Origin: Bolinopsis microptera
Lineage: Eukaryota > Ctenophora > Tentaculata > Lobata > Bolinopsidae
Assembly: GCF_026151205.1 (NCBI RefSeq)
Contig: NW_026971820.1
Span: forward strand, 1-38,039
DNA length: 38,039 nt
Direction of reading: 5' to 3'
Positions 8,847 through 18,300 of this stretch are shown one piece after another. Position numbers and translations under genes: made by a program. Positions within the stretch are counted from its first letter, which is position 1. Every line of letters starts with the position of its first letter. The notes under the pieces were generated by a model. It worked only from the letters and a program-made list of their open reading frames with translations. It did no database searches and had not been told where the DNA came from.

Positions 8847-11744
8847 ATGAACTTTGCCCTGTTCAATTGCAGATCCATATGCAATAAAACTGCTGGTGTC
8901 ATGCAATTGCTTGAAGACTTTGATACTGATATTTGCTGTGCTACAGAAACTTGGCTGAGAAAAGATGACAATGCTAAGTTTTCTGAGATGAAAGAACTTG
9001 GATATTCCATTCATAGCCAGCCAAGAGCTGGGCGGGGAGGAGGTGTTGCTGTTCTATATAAGAAAAGTCTTAAAGTGACTCCTCAGAAGTGCAAGCGATT
9101 CAAAACGTTTGAGTCTTGTGAATGTACCTTCAAATCATCTTCTGGAGATATACTACGAATTGTTTCAATTTACCGTTCTGGCACCTCCACATCTCAGAGT
9201 GCTAACATCCCCCAATTTCTAACTGACTTTGAGCAACTCTTGGTTGATTTAGTAGACAAACCTGGAAAGCCCTTGATCATGGGTGATTTTAATATCCACA
9301 TTGAAGACGAAAATGATTCAGTTGCACAAAGGTTTAATTCACTACTTAAGTCTTGTGGGTGGGTGCAACAAATTTCAGCTGCAACACACAGAGATGGGGG
9401 CATATTAGATCTTGTAATTACCAGGGATGGTTCTTTTACTCACGATTGCATTGAAGTTCTAGATCCTGTCATTACTGATTCTGGCACATCGTCTGACCAC
9501 TACTTTGTTGCTTTTAATTGCAATGTATCTCCAGCACCCATAGGCACTCTAGAACCAATTACTTACAGAAACATTGCTTGCATAGACCTAGATGCTTTTG
9601 TTGAGGACATTCTTAAGTCAAAACTATGTGACACTGATTGCTTCAATGACCTCGATAGTGCAGTTGATATCTATGAGTCTGAGTTGAGCAGTATTTTGGA
9701 CAAGCATGCTAAAGAAAAAACTTTCATCCCAAGAAAAGATCATAACGCTGAATGGTGGTCTACACACTGTCAACAAGCAAAAGCAATGAGAAGAAAGATT
9801 GAGAGACTGTATCAAAAGAATCATGATTGCCCAGATTATAAACGACTGTACAGGAAAGCATCAGAGAGAGCATCCTCAGTCATTGTATCCACAAGAGATC
9901 ACTTCTACAAAACAAGGTTACAAGATAGTGCAGGTGATGCTAAAAAGACTTATTCCATCGTTAATAAGTTGCTCAATAAAGAAAAAGTTAGTACTACTAC
10001 ACCTTCTTGCTCTTCAAATCTTGAGAGTGCTAACAACTTTGCACAGTTCTTTAAATCAAAGGTCGACAACATATACAACAACATTTATTTAGAACAACAA
10101 TCCCTTGAAGATTCTCCTAACTCAGATGAATCTGTTCCTCTTTCTAATAGCCCAAAGATAGTACAATTCCGTCATGTGTCTGATGAGGAACTAGTAAGCA
10201 TCATAAAGAATATGTCTAACAAATTCTGTGATCTTGACCCCATACCTACAAAGATTCTCATCAAGTGTCTCCCAGAACTCCTTCCTCTGATCTCATTTAT
10301 AGTCAATGAATCATTAGTTAAAGGTGAGTTTCCTATAAAACTTAAGGAGGCTCTCATTCGTCCAAGTTTGAAGAAACGTGGCCTTGACGGTGAATCTCTA
10401 TCTAACTATAGGCCTATTAGCAATCTCTCATTCTTGTCAAAAATCATTGAGAAGTGTGTATCTATACAGCTCACCAGTTATCTTGAGGATAACAACTTGC
10501 TTTCTAAAGTTCAGTCCGGCTATAGGAAGTTTCATAGCTGTGAAACTGCAACAACCAGAATCCATAACGACATCTTGATAACTATTGACAAGAAAACTAA
10601 AGTTGTTCTTTTACTTCTTGATTTGAGTGCTGCCTTCGATACTGTCAATCACCCAAGATTAATCAAGAAGCTAAGATCTGCTTATGGCATTACAGGCATT
10701 GCTCTTACATGGATCAGGTCCTACTTGGCTAACCGTTCATTTTGTGTCAAAGTCAAGGATTCGTCTTCCTCATCAACTGTTCTTGAGATAGGTGTGCCAC
10801 AAGGTTCAATCCTTGGCCCCCTGCTATTCATATTGTACACCAAAGATCTTGAGAACATTGCAAGTATGCATGGGTGCTGTATTCATTTGTATGCTGATGA
10901 CACCCAGCTGTATTTCACTCTTGATTCTGATGACCCATCACAGCTAGAGCACAATATGGAACACTGTATGTCTGATATCAAGAAATGGATGACAAACAAT
11001 TTCCTTCAACTGAATTCTTCTAAGACTGAAGTCATCGTCATATCCTCTAAATTTGACTCAAAAAATATTCCAGCCTCTCTACAGATTGTTAAGGATCAAG
11101 AGCCACATGTTGTTAGTGGAACTGTGAAGAGTCTTGGGCTGTATTTGGACAGTTATCTTTCAATGAGTGATCAGATTACGTCAGTGGTTCAAGCATGTAA
11201 TATTCAGATCAGAAATTTGTGGTTTATTGCATCAAAACTGTCTATTAACCTTAAGATTCAGCTTGTTCATGCTCTAGTACTCTCTAGAATTGATTATTGC
11301 AATAGCGTATATTTTGGACTGAGCTCTTATGATTTAAGTCGTTTACAGAAGGTGCAAAATTCTGCTGTAAGATTTATTTTCGGGAGAGGAAGAAAGGCAC
11401 ACACTACTCCACTACTTAAGAAAGTTCATTTTCTACCAGTTAGATTTAGAATAGATTTTAAGATTGCCCTACTTGCCTACAAGTGTTTAAATAATATAGC
11501 TCCTCCTTACTTAAAAGAGTTGATATCTCCTAGGCAGCAAAGTTTTAAAAATGTACGTCTTGATAATGATTATTTTTACCTTAGTTTTCCGCCCTCTCCT
11601 AACTATGTAAACACAGAGAAAGCTTTTAGTCACTGTGCAGTTAAAGTATTTAATTCCTTGCCATACGACATAAGATCAGCTGAGTCAGTTACATCTTTCA
11701 AGACCAAACTTAAAACATACTTCTTTTCTCTAGCATTTGATTGA
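8847..11744 (+). CDS. CR1-like ORF2: APE endonuclease and reverse transcriptase
   Basis: A 965-aa polyprotein that nicks the target and reverse-transcribes the element RNA at the nick. The N-terminal endonuclease/exonuclease/phosphatase domain shows FNCRSICNK (6-14), ATETWL with catalytic Glu34, GDFNIH (about 146), and SSDHYF (about 216), the D-H pair of the active site. The reverse transcriptase spans about 480-750: LSNYRPISNLS, LLDLSAAFDTVNH (motif A Asp), GVPQGSILGPLLF, and YADD at 682-685. The C-terminus carries QNSAVRFIFGRG and LPVRFRIDFKIALLAYKCL, a block typical of CR1/L2. There is no RNase H domain. The frame has no stop or shift, and all catalytic residues I can locate are present, so the copy may be active. 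Confidence 0.93.
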   Translation: MNFALFNCRSICNKTAGVMQLLEDFDTDICCATETWLRKDDNAKFSEMKELGYSIHSQPRAGRGGGVAVLYKKSLKVTPQKCKRFKTFESCECTFKSSSGDILRIVSIYRSGTSTSQSANIPQFLTDFEQLLVDLVDKPGKPLIMGDFNIHIEDENDSVAQRFNSLLKSCGWVQQISAATHRDGGILDLVITRDGSFTHDCIEVLDPVITDSGTSSDHYFVAFNCNVSPAPIGTLEPITYRNIACIDLDAFVEDILKSKLCDTDCFNDLDSAVDIYESELSSILDKHAKEKTFIPRKDHNAEWWSTHCQQAKAMRRKIERLYQKNHDCPDYKRLYRKASERASSVIVSTRDHFYKTRLQDSAGDAKKTYSIVNKLLNKEKVSTTTPSCSSNLESANNFAQFFKSKVDNIYNNIYLEQQSLEDSPNSDESVPLSNSPKIVQFRHVSDEELVSIIKNMSNKFCDLDPIPTKILIKCLPELLPLISFIVNESLVKGEFPIKLKEALIRPSLKKRGLDGESLSNYRPISNLSFLSKIIEKCVSIQLTSYLEDNNLLSKVQSGYRKFHSCETATTRIHNDILITIDKKTKVVLLLLDLSAAFDTVNHPRLIKKLRSAYGITGIALTWIRSYLANRSFCVKVKDSSSSSTVLEIGVPQGSILGPLLFILYTKDLENIASMHGCCIHLYADDTQLYFTLDSDDPSQLEHNMEHCMSDIKKWMTNNFLQLNSSKTEVIVISSKFDSKNIPASLQIVKDQEPHVVSGTVKSLGLYLDSYLSMSDQITSVVQACNIQIRNLWFIASKLSINLKIQLVHALVLSRIDYCNSVYFGLSSYDLSRLQKVQNSAVRFIFGRGRKAHTTPLLKKVHFLPVRFRIDFKIALLAYKCLNNIAPPYLKELISPRQQSFKNVRLDNDYFYLSFPPSPNYVNTEKAFSHCAVKVFNSLPYDIRSAESVTSFKTKLKTYFFSLAFD

Positions 11745-11921
11745 TTTTGCAGTTACATAGGTAAAATGAACTTGTCATGTCTAATTTTCAATTAAACTAA
11801 GCTCAGTTAATGTAAGAGCCGCTTTAGAAAGCACTGAAGTTTATCTCCAGGATTAAATTATATCGAGTTATATGATTTAGCTATAAGGCGGTTTATAAAA
11901 GTTGTATTTATTATTATTATT

Positions 11922-14227
11922 AAGTGTACTTGTACAGATTGTGGACCGTCAACAACCTGTGGGTTTTAAACAAGGGCTTGGAGTGTTCTTTTTGGTAAAA
12001 GTCCACCCCCAGTCTTTGCTTATCAACAGGTCGTGTTCGGGCACACGTTTTAAACTTCTCTAGGTAAGCTTCTCTATCCCCAAACAGAATTCTTATACAC
12101 TTTTTCTGTGTTTTAAAGATAGGTTCAAGTCGGTTATTGCTAATACCACCCCACACAGATATTCCAAATCCTAAATGTGATTCAAATAGAGTATGATATA
12201 AATCCTTATAATACTGCTTTGGGACAATGTGTCGTATTCTGCACAGCTTTCCTACTTCGCATTTAAGTTTTGAGTTAAGTGACTGCGTATGTGATTTCCA
12301 GTTAAGTTGGTCGTCAATAATAACGCCTAGAAATTTAGCTTCTTGAACTCTTTTAATAACTACATTATTTAAAGTTAGTATGTTCTCGTCATTTTCTACT
12401 TCCTCTTTGGCCCGTGAGGGTTTAAAATGAATAAAACAACATTTCTTAATGTTAATATGTAATAAGTTTAGTTTCATATACTTGTACACAAATGATAGAA
12501 CTTCATTTCCTTTTTCGTATAGTCTTTTGACACATGTGTCTTCTATAAATATGTTAGTGTCGTCGGCAAATAGTATAAACTTTCCTATAATTGATGAGTT
12601 ACGGATGTCATTAATATAAATAATAAAAAGTAAGGGACCAAGACAGCTCCCCTGCGGCACTCCATAGACTACTGGAAGTTTCTCGGATTCTTCACCTAAT
12701 ACCGAGACATACTGGTATCTGTTCGACAGGTAACTTGCTATAAGGTTATTTGCATTTCCACGGATTCCATAATTTTCTAACTTATGCAGTAACTTTTCAT
12801 GTGATATTGTATCAAAGGCTTTACTAAGATCAATAAATATTCCAAGAACGTGTTGTTTTTTCTTGAGGCAAGATTCTACGTGGTTCACTGAGTAATTTAG
12901 GGCATAACTGGTCGAGTGATTTTTACGGAATCCGTACTGGTTTTCATATAAGGAGTTCTGTGAATGAAAGAAGCTGTATAATCTATTGAATATAATCTTT
13001 TCAAATATTTTACCAAACACAGCTAGCGTTGATACAGGTCTATAGTTTTCAAGGAGTTCCTGGTTATCTTTCTTGTAAATGGGACTAATCCTTCCAACTT
13101 TAAGGTCATCTGGAAATATGCCATCTTTCATACATTCGTTATACAGTACAGTGAGTAAAGGAGTAACTATTTTAGAGGACTGCTTAATTACATGAATCGG
13201 TATGTCACTTGCCTTGCCATTTTTAAGTTCAGATATGATTTTGCTAACCTCGTCTGTTGTGCAGTCATGCATGTAAATGCTGGAAGTGTTTGAAAGCGGT
13301 AGATAATCATAGAAACTAGGTATACTGTTTATGTTAATTTGTCCAAGATCATTGTAAGCGGTATTTAGGTCAGAGGCTAATGATACAAAATATTTATTGA
13401 ATTCGTTTGCTATGATCCTTCTATTTGTTATCTTAACGTTGTCTATGGTGAACAGCGGCTTTATTTCACGCCGCCGTTTACCTCTTATACGATTTATTAG
13501 TTCCCAGGTCTTTTTACTATCACCGCTATTTTCAGCAAATTTACCAGAGAAGTATTCTGTTTTCACAGTTTGACGTGTTTTCTTTAGGACTTTTCTGTAT
13601 TCTTTGTAGATAAGGTAGCGACTACGTTTTAGTGAGCATTCAGGGCACTGGCAAATGCCGCCCTTGTTATCAGTTTCCCCGAGTTTACATTTTCTATTTC
13701 TTATCTCAACCCAATTTTCGTACAGTTTATGCTGATTATTAATTGAGCAAATGAGACCGGGAGTTATCCAAGGGTTAACCTGAACAGTTCTCTTAGAGGT
13801 TTTCGGGGTCTCTAATTTAAACGATTTTTCGACGCAGTTTTTGTAAGTGTCATGGAATTCAGTAAAGTTACATGGATTGTTTTAGTTTTAAGCTCATCTT
13901 CAAGATCCACTAGGAAGCCGTTAACATTTGATTGACAGAAGTCGTAATATTGTTTAAAAGAAGTTTTTTCAGAGTTGACTTCAACATTCCAGTTAAATGT
14001 GTTAAAAATAGGTGAGTGATGAGTTATTCGTTCTTTTAGGGTGCCTGAAGTAATCACATTCTCAATATCGTTAGTAATAATGTTATCTATGCAGGATGCT
14101 TTACAGCCTGGTTTTTCGTGGGTAACAATAGATATTAACGGACAAAATCCTTTACTGAATAATATTTCTTCATATTTTTGAACATTTTTGTTATCTTTAT
14201 CATGAAGATCGATATTAAAGTCTCCAG
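11922..14227 (-). pseudogene. Non-LTR ORF2 fragment: partial endonuclease and reverse transcriptase, frameshifted
   Basis: This is the upstream part of the minus-strand element. Reading from 14227 down it begins inside the endonuclease at GDFNIDL and passes HHSPIF (the D/S-H type active-site end). It then loses frame once near 13880-13895: one frame ends ELKTKTIHV and the next resumes CNFTEFHDTYKNC. The linker VNPWITPGLICSI follows. The reverse transcriptase then has ENYRPVSTLAVFGKIFE, FIDLSKAFDTISH, YGVPQGSCLGPLLF and FADD (12570-12559). It is cut after NLYKYT by the CR1-like insertion and continues at 7208. Apart from the single shift the frame is open over more than 2 kb, so decay is slight. 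It is already non-functional through truncation, frameshift and insertion. Confidence 0.87.
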
Positions 14228-15040
14228 CTATCTTCTCTGCGAACTGGGCACGAGTTACTTGTTTTAAAATACAGCAAATCTATCTTCTCTGCAAACTGGG
14301 CACGAGTCACTTGTTTTAAAATACAGCATATCTATCTTCTCTGCGAACTGGGCACGGGTAACTTGTTTTAAAATACAGCAAATCTATATTCTCTGCGAAC
14401 TGGGCACGAGTAACTTGTTTTAAAATACAGCAAATCTATCTTCTCTGCAAACTGTTTACTTGTTTTGAAATACAGCAAAACTATATTCTCTGCGAACTGG
14501 GCTTGAGTTACTTGTTTTGAAATACAGCAAATCTATCTTCTCTGCGAACTGGGCCCGAGTTACTTGTTTTAAAATACAGCAAATCTATCTTCTCTGCAAA
14601 CTGGGCACGAGTTACTTGTTTTAAAATACAGCAAATCTATCTTCTCTGCAAACTGGGCACGAGTTACTTGTTTTAAAAGACAGCAAATCTATAATCTCTG
14701 CGAACTGGGCACGAGTAACTTGTTTTAAAATACAGCATATCTATCTTCTCTGCAAACTGGTTACTTGTTTTAAAATACAGCAAATCTATATTCTCTGCGA
14801 ACTGGGCCCGAGTTACTTCTTTTGAAATACAGCAAAACTATATTCTCTGCGAACTGGGCTTGAGTTACTTGTTTTGAAATACAGCAAATCTATCTTCTCT
14901 GCGAACTGGGCACGGGTAACTTGTTTTAAAATACAGCAAATCTATCTTCTCTGCGAACTGGGCACGAGTAACTTGTTTTAAAACACAGCAAATCTATCTT
15001 CTCTACGAACGGGGCCCGAGTAACTTGTTTTAAAATACGA
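14228..15040 (+). repeat. 52-bp satellite array, right segment (about 16 copies)
   Basis: Same 52-bp monomer and orientation as 3921-5335, starting in mid-monomer at CTATCTTC exactly where the left array stopped. Two monomers (near 14451 and 14756) carry the same 7-bp deletion (ACTGTTTACTTG or ACTGGTTACTTG instead of ACTGGGCACGAG...). They are 305 bases apart, that is five full units plus one short one, again pointing to block duplication. The last unit decays at AATACGACAAAG. Confidence 0.95.
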
Positions 15041-15150
15041 CAAAGTTAACTGCTGAATGTTCCCGGTCAAAAATTAATTATAGTTTATATTAAAATATTG
15101 TCTATGTTTTACTATAAAGCTGGGAGCCTTGTTGTAAAAAATAGGGTACA
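15041..15150. other. Spacer between satellite and Copia element
   Basis: 110 bp of AT-rich sequence, ending GTACA, the 5-base sequence next to the left LTR. Confidence 0.5.
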
Positions 15151-15315
15151 TGTGAATTGCTATATATTTGGTTTATATATTTATGATAGTCGATATAATA
15201 TATACTAATTGTGTTCTATTTCAGAATGTACCACAAACATGTTGTCTGTGGGGTTTGATAATTACTTGTAACAACTGGTGTGTTTCATTGCATAGTGATC
15301 CAATTAAAGTTAACA
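15151..15315 (+). repeat. Copia 5' LTR
   Basis: 165 bp, TGTGAATTGC...AGTTAACA, AT-rich. It should carry the promoter. The TATATAAT-like stretches at 15190-15210 could serve as a TATA element. A splice-acceptor-like string TTCTATTTCAG lies at 15214-15224. Confidence 0.95.
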
Positions 15316-15317
15316 AG

Positions 15318-15330
15318 TGGTAGCAGAGAA
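15318..15330 (+). other. Copia primer-binding site (initiator tRNA-Met type)
   Basis: TGGTAGCAGAG begins 3 bases (AG and the first G) after the LTR. It is complementary to the CCA end of animal initiator methionine tRNA (…CTCTGCTACCA, from general knowledge), the usual primer of many Copia elements. It lies directly upstream of the gag start codon. Confidence 0.82.
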
Positions 15331-15337
15331 GGACGCA

Positions 15338-18300
15338 ATGGCACCCCCAGAGACAGTTAGAGTAACTAGTAATTACAAAGCCCCACCGGCATACAGTGAG
15401 GATCAGGACTACTGCAATTGGAAGTTAGACCTGCAGCTGTGGCAAGAGTTCACGGGTTTAGAGAAAAAGAGACAAGGAACTGCGTTGCTCTTAGAATTGA
15501 AACAAGGGAAGATAAAGGATACAGTACGATCATTGGGGAAAGATGTCCTAATTGCAGAGGATGCAATAGCGAAGATTTTAAGTCATCTTGACAAAATCTA
15601 TTTAGAGGACTCAGCTCAAACCTGTTACCGAGTTTACGGTAAGTTTGAAAAATATGTGAGACCAGAAGGGTTGTCTCTACAGAGTTACATATCTGAGTTT
15701 GAGAAGTTGCTAGCGGATCTCAGGAGACACAAAATCACTCTTCCTGAAGCAGTCCTGGCCTACAGATTCCTTAACAGCGCTAACCTTCCGTCAGAAAAAT
15801 ACGATCTCGCTTTGGCAACTGTAAAGGATCTTACTTATAAAGATATGTGTGAAACGATCGGGAAAATCTTCTCCGTCCAATCGAACCTTTCCACACCGCC
15901 TGCGTCAATATCAGTGAAGGTGGAACATGAGGAATGTAACTATACATACAACTCAACCCCAAGAGGTGGACGAGGAAACTACAGAAGGATGTCAAGAGGA
16001 CGTGGGAATCATCATCATCCGTATAATCGACAAAAGAGTGCGTATACTGGATGCTATGCTTGTGGCGATAAAAACCATATTGCTAGATGGTGCACAAGCA
16101 AGAACAGAGCTTCTTCAAGTTCAACAGATAATGCACAGTATTTCGCACAAGATGGTGCTGAGAATGTTACGGCCATGGAAGCAGAGGGTGCATTCTTAAC
16201 ATTCATGGTGGTGTCTGAATCTGAAGATGTTGTTGAGATTCCTGAAGAGTGCCTGATGAGTGATACGAACCTTGGTTCTCTTGTATATGAGTCATTAGCA
16301 TGTGCAGTTATTGATTCCGGATGTACAAAGACAGTTGTTGGTAGGAACTGGGTGAATCACTACAGAGAAACTCTGGAAGAAAAACAACTGAAAATGATGG
16401 TTAGTGAACCTTGCTCGACGCCTTTTAGATTTGGGGATGGACTCGAAGTCATTTCCACAGAAAAGACTATCATCCCTGGGCGAATAGGAAAGACAGATGT
16501 TCGGATAGAAGCAAACATTGTTGAGAAAGAACTGCCGTTGCTTCTCAGTAAAGCATCGTTAAAGAGAGCTGGTGCTGTGTTGGATTTCACAAATGATACA
16601 ATGAGATTCAGTGGAGATTGTGTTGATTTGTTTGAAACTAAATCAAAGCACTATTGCGTTCCTCTTTGTAATAAAAGACGCATGACCATTGGGCCGCCAG
16701 ATCGAAAGACCCCACATCTGGTGATGACAATCAGCGAAGAAGGTTTGTTTGGTACTGACGAAAAGGAGATTAGGAGGAAAGTGGAAAAAATCCACAAACA
16801 ATTCTCACACCCTCCTAGTGATAAACTGAAAACATTGCTGAAAACTGCAGGATTTAAGAGACCAGAATACATGAAAGCAATTGATGAGGTATCCAGCAGT
16901 TGTAAAATATGTCTGATGTACAAGAAACCCAAGTCAAGACCAGTGGTGGGTCTCCCAAGAGGAAAGGTGTTCAACGAATGTGTTGCAATGGACCTTAAGA
17001 ATGTTCCTGGCTCTCCTAATGTGTATATCTTGCATATGATTGATTCGGTGACAAGATATTCAGCAGCTAGAATAATCTACAATAAGAAGAAAGAGACAAT
17101 CATCCAAGGAATTTGCTCTGGATGGATATCCATCTTTGGAAATCCAAAGAAATTTATGGCTGATAATGGTGGAGAGTTCGCCAATGAGGAGTTTACTGAG
17201 ATGTGTCAAAGATTCAATGTGGATGTGCAAAATTCAGCTGCCGAGAGCCCTTGGAGCAATGGGATTGTAGAACGTCATCATAAGATGCTGACAGAGATGA
17301 TGGTAAAAACGAAGGAAGATTCAAAATGCAACTGGGAAGTTGCATTGTGTTGGGCACTAAGTGCGAAAAACTCCATGCAGATGTTTGGTGGGTTTTCTGC
17401 AAATCAGTTGACAATGGGCCGTAACCCTTCACTTCCGAATGTCATCGATGATAGACTGCCAGCTTTAGAAGAAACAACGGTGAGTAAAACCGTGGCTGAT
17501 AATGTTAATGCAATGCACAGTGCAAGGCAAGCATTTGCAAAGTGTGAAAGTAGCAACAAGATACGTAGAGCTCTGCAAAGCCAAGTTCGGACAAGCAATG
17601 ATGAGTATTATAGCAACGGTGAAAAGGTGATGTACAAGAGAAAAGGATCTGCAAAATGGAGTGGGCCAGGTGTTATACTGGGGAGAGACATTACTCATTT
17701 ATATATTTTAAAGCATGGAAATCAGTATTATAAGTGCAGTGCATGTCATCTAACCAGGGATACAACAACAGGATATCCCATTACCTCAGAGTCAGTTGTT
17801 GGGCAACCTAACCCGAGTATTGTATCAAGTTCACCAAAATCCCCATTAGAGACGCAGAGAAATTTCCTAGAGGATCAACCATCTTGCTCTATGGAAACAG
17901 CAGTTTCTGTACCGGAAACAGAAACATTGCCTCAAAGTGAGACAACAGCAACAATCAGACCTCAGCACAAATCAGGACTTCCTAAAGCAAGAAGTCACGT
18001 GGAGTTTCTTCCAAAGTATCCAGAGGAGGATGGTGAGATCTGGCATAAAGCTTATATCCATAGCCGTGCGGGAAAATCAACTGGCAGTTACAAAAACTGT
18101 GTAAATATTCAACTTGATGGTGAGGAGAGCATCCAATGTGTGGATTGGTATGAGCTTGCTGTGAATTGGAGAGATGACCTGTCACCAGAAACAGAAGAAG
18201 AGGTGTTGCTGTCCAGTGTGAGTATGTATGACCAAGCAGTTGTAGATGCCAAGCTAGCAGAGCTTGAGAAGTTCAAAGTAAACAAGGTTTACGTGGAAGT

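Larger units (their letters stand above)
7209..11921 (+). mobile_element. Apparently intact CR1-like non-LTR retrotransposon
   Basis: This 4.7-kb element has a 52-bp 5' leader, ORF1 (7261-8817), a 29-bp spacer, ORF2 (8847-11744) and a 177-bp 3' UTR ending in a short (ATT)n tail at 11906-11921, typical of CR1/L2-group elements. Its ends were fixed by the interrupted host frame and by a 4-bp direct repeat AAGT (7205-7208 and 11922-11925). Both ORFs are open throughout, so the copy is young. The short leader may mean a natural 5' end or slight truncation. A PHD-type ORF1 plus an APE endonuclease and no RNase H fits the CR1 clade. Confidence 0.85.
5336..14227 (-). mobile_element. 5'-truncated non-LTR retrotransposon inserted in the satellite, itself split by a CR1-like element
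   Basis: The left satellite stops at AAATCTA (5335) and the right one resumes at CTATCTTC (14228), so one monomer continues exactly across the gap with a 3-bp duplication, CTA. The intervening block, minus the CR1 insertion 7209-11921, is about 4.2 kb. It carries a minus-strand endonuclease/reverse-transcriptase frame beginning in mid-domain at the right edge, which indicates 5' truncation. The frame ends at a TGA at 6908-6906. Sequence from 6905 to 5336 would then be an unusually long 3' UTR or include another insertion. The putative 3' end shows a doubled 19-bp motif (AGTGAAACAAATTTT, at 5336 and 5355), like the short tandem tails of L2/CR1-group elements. Clade assignment (Jockey superfamily, L2/Crack/Daphne-like) is from motif style only. 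Confidence 0.7.

Noticed and set aside
15317-15337. Upstream extension of the Copia frame from a GTG at 15317
   Set aside because: This is the tRNA primer-binding site; the first ATG at 15338 is the natural start.
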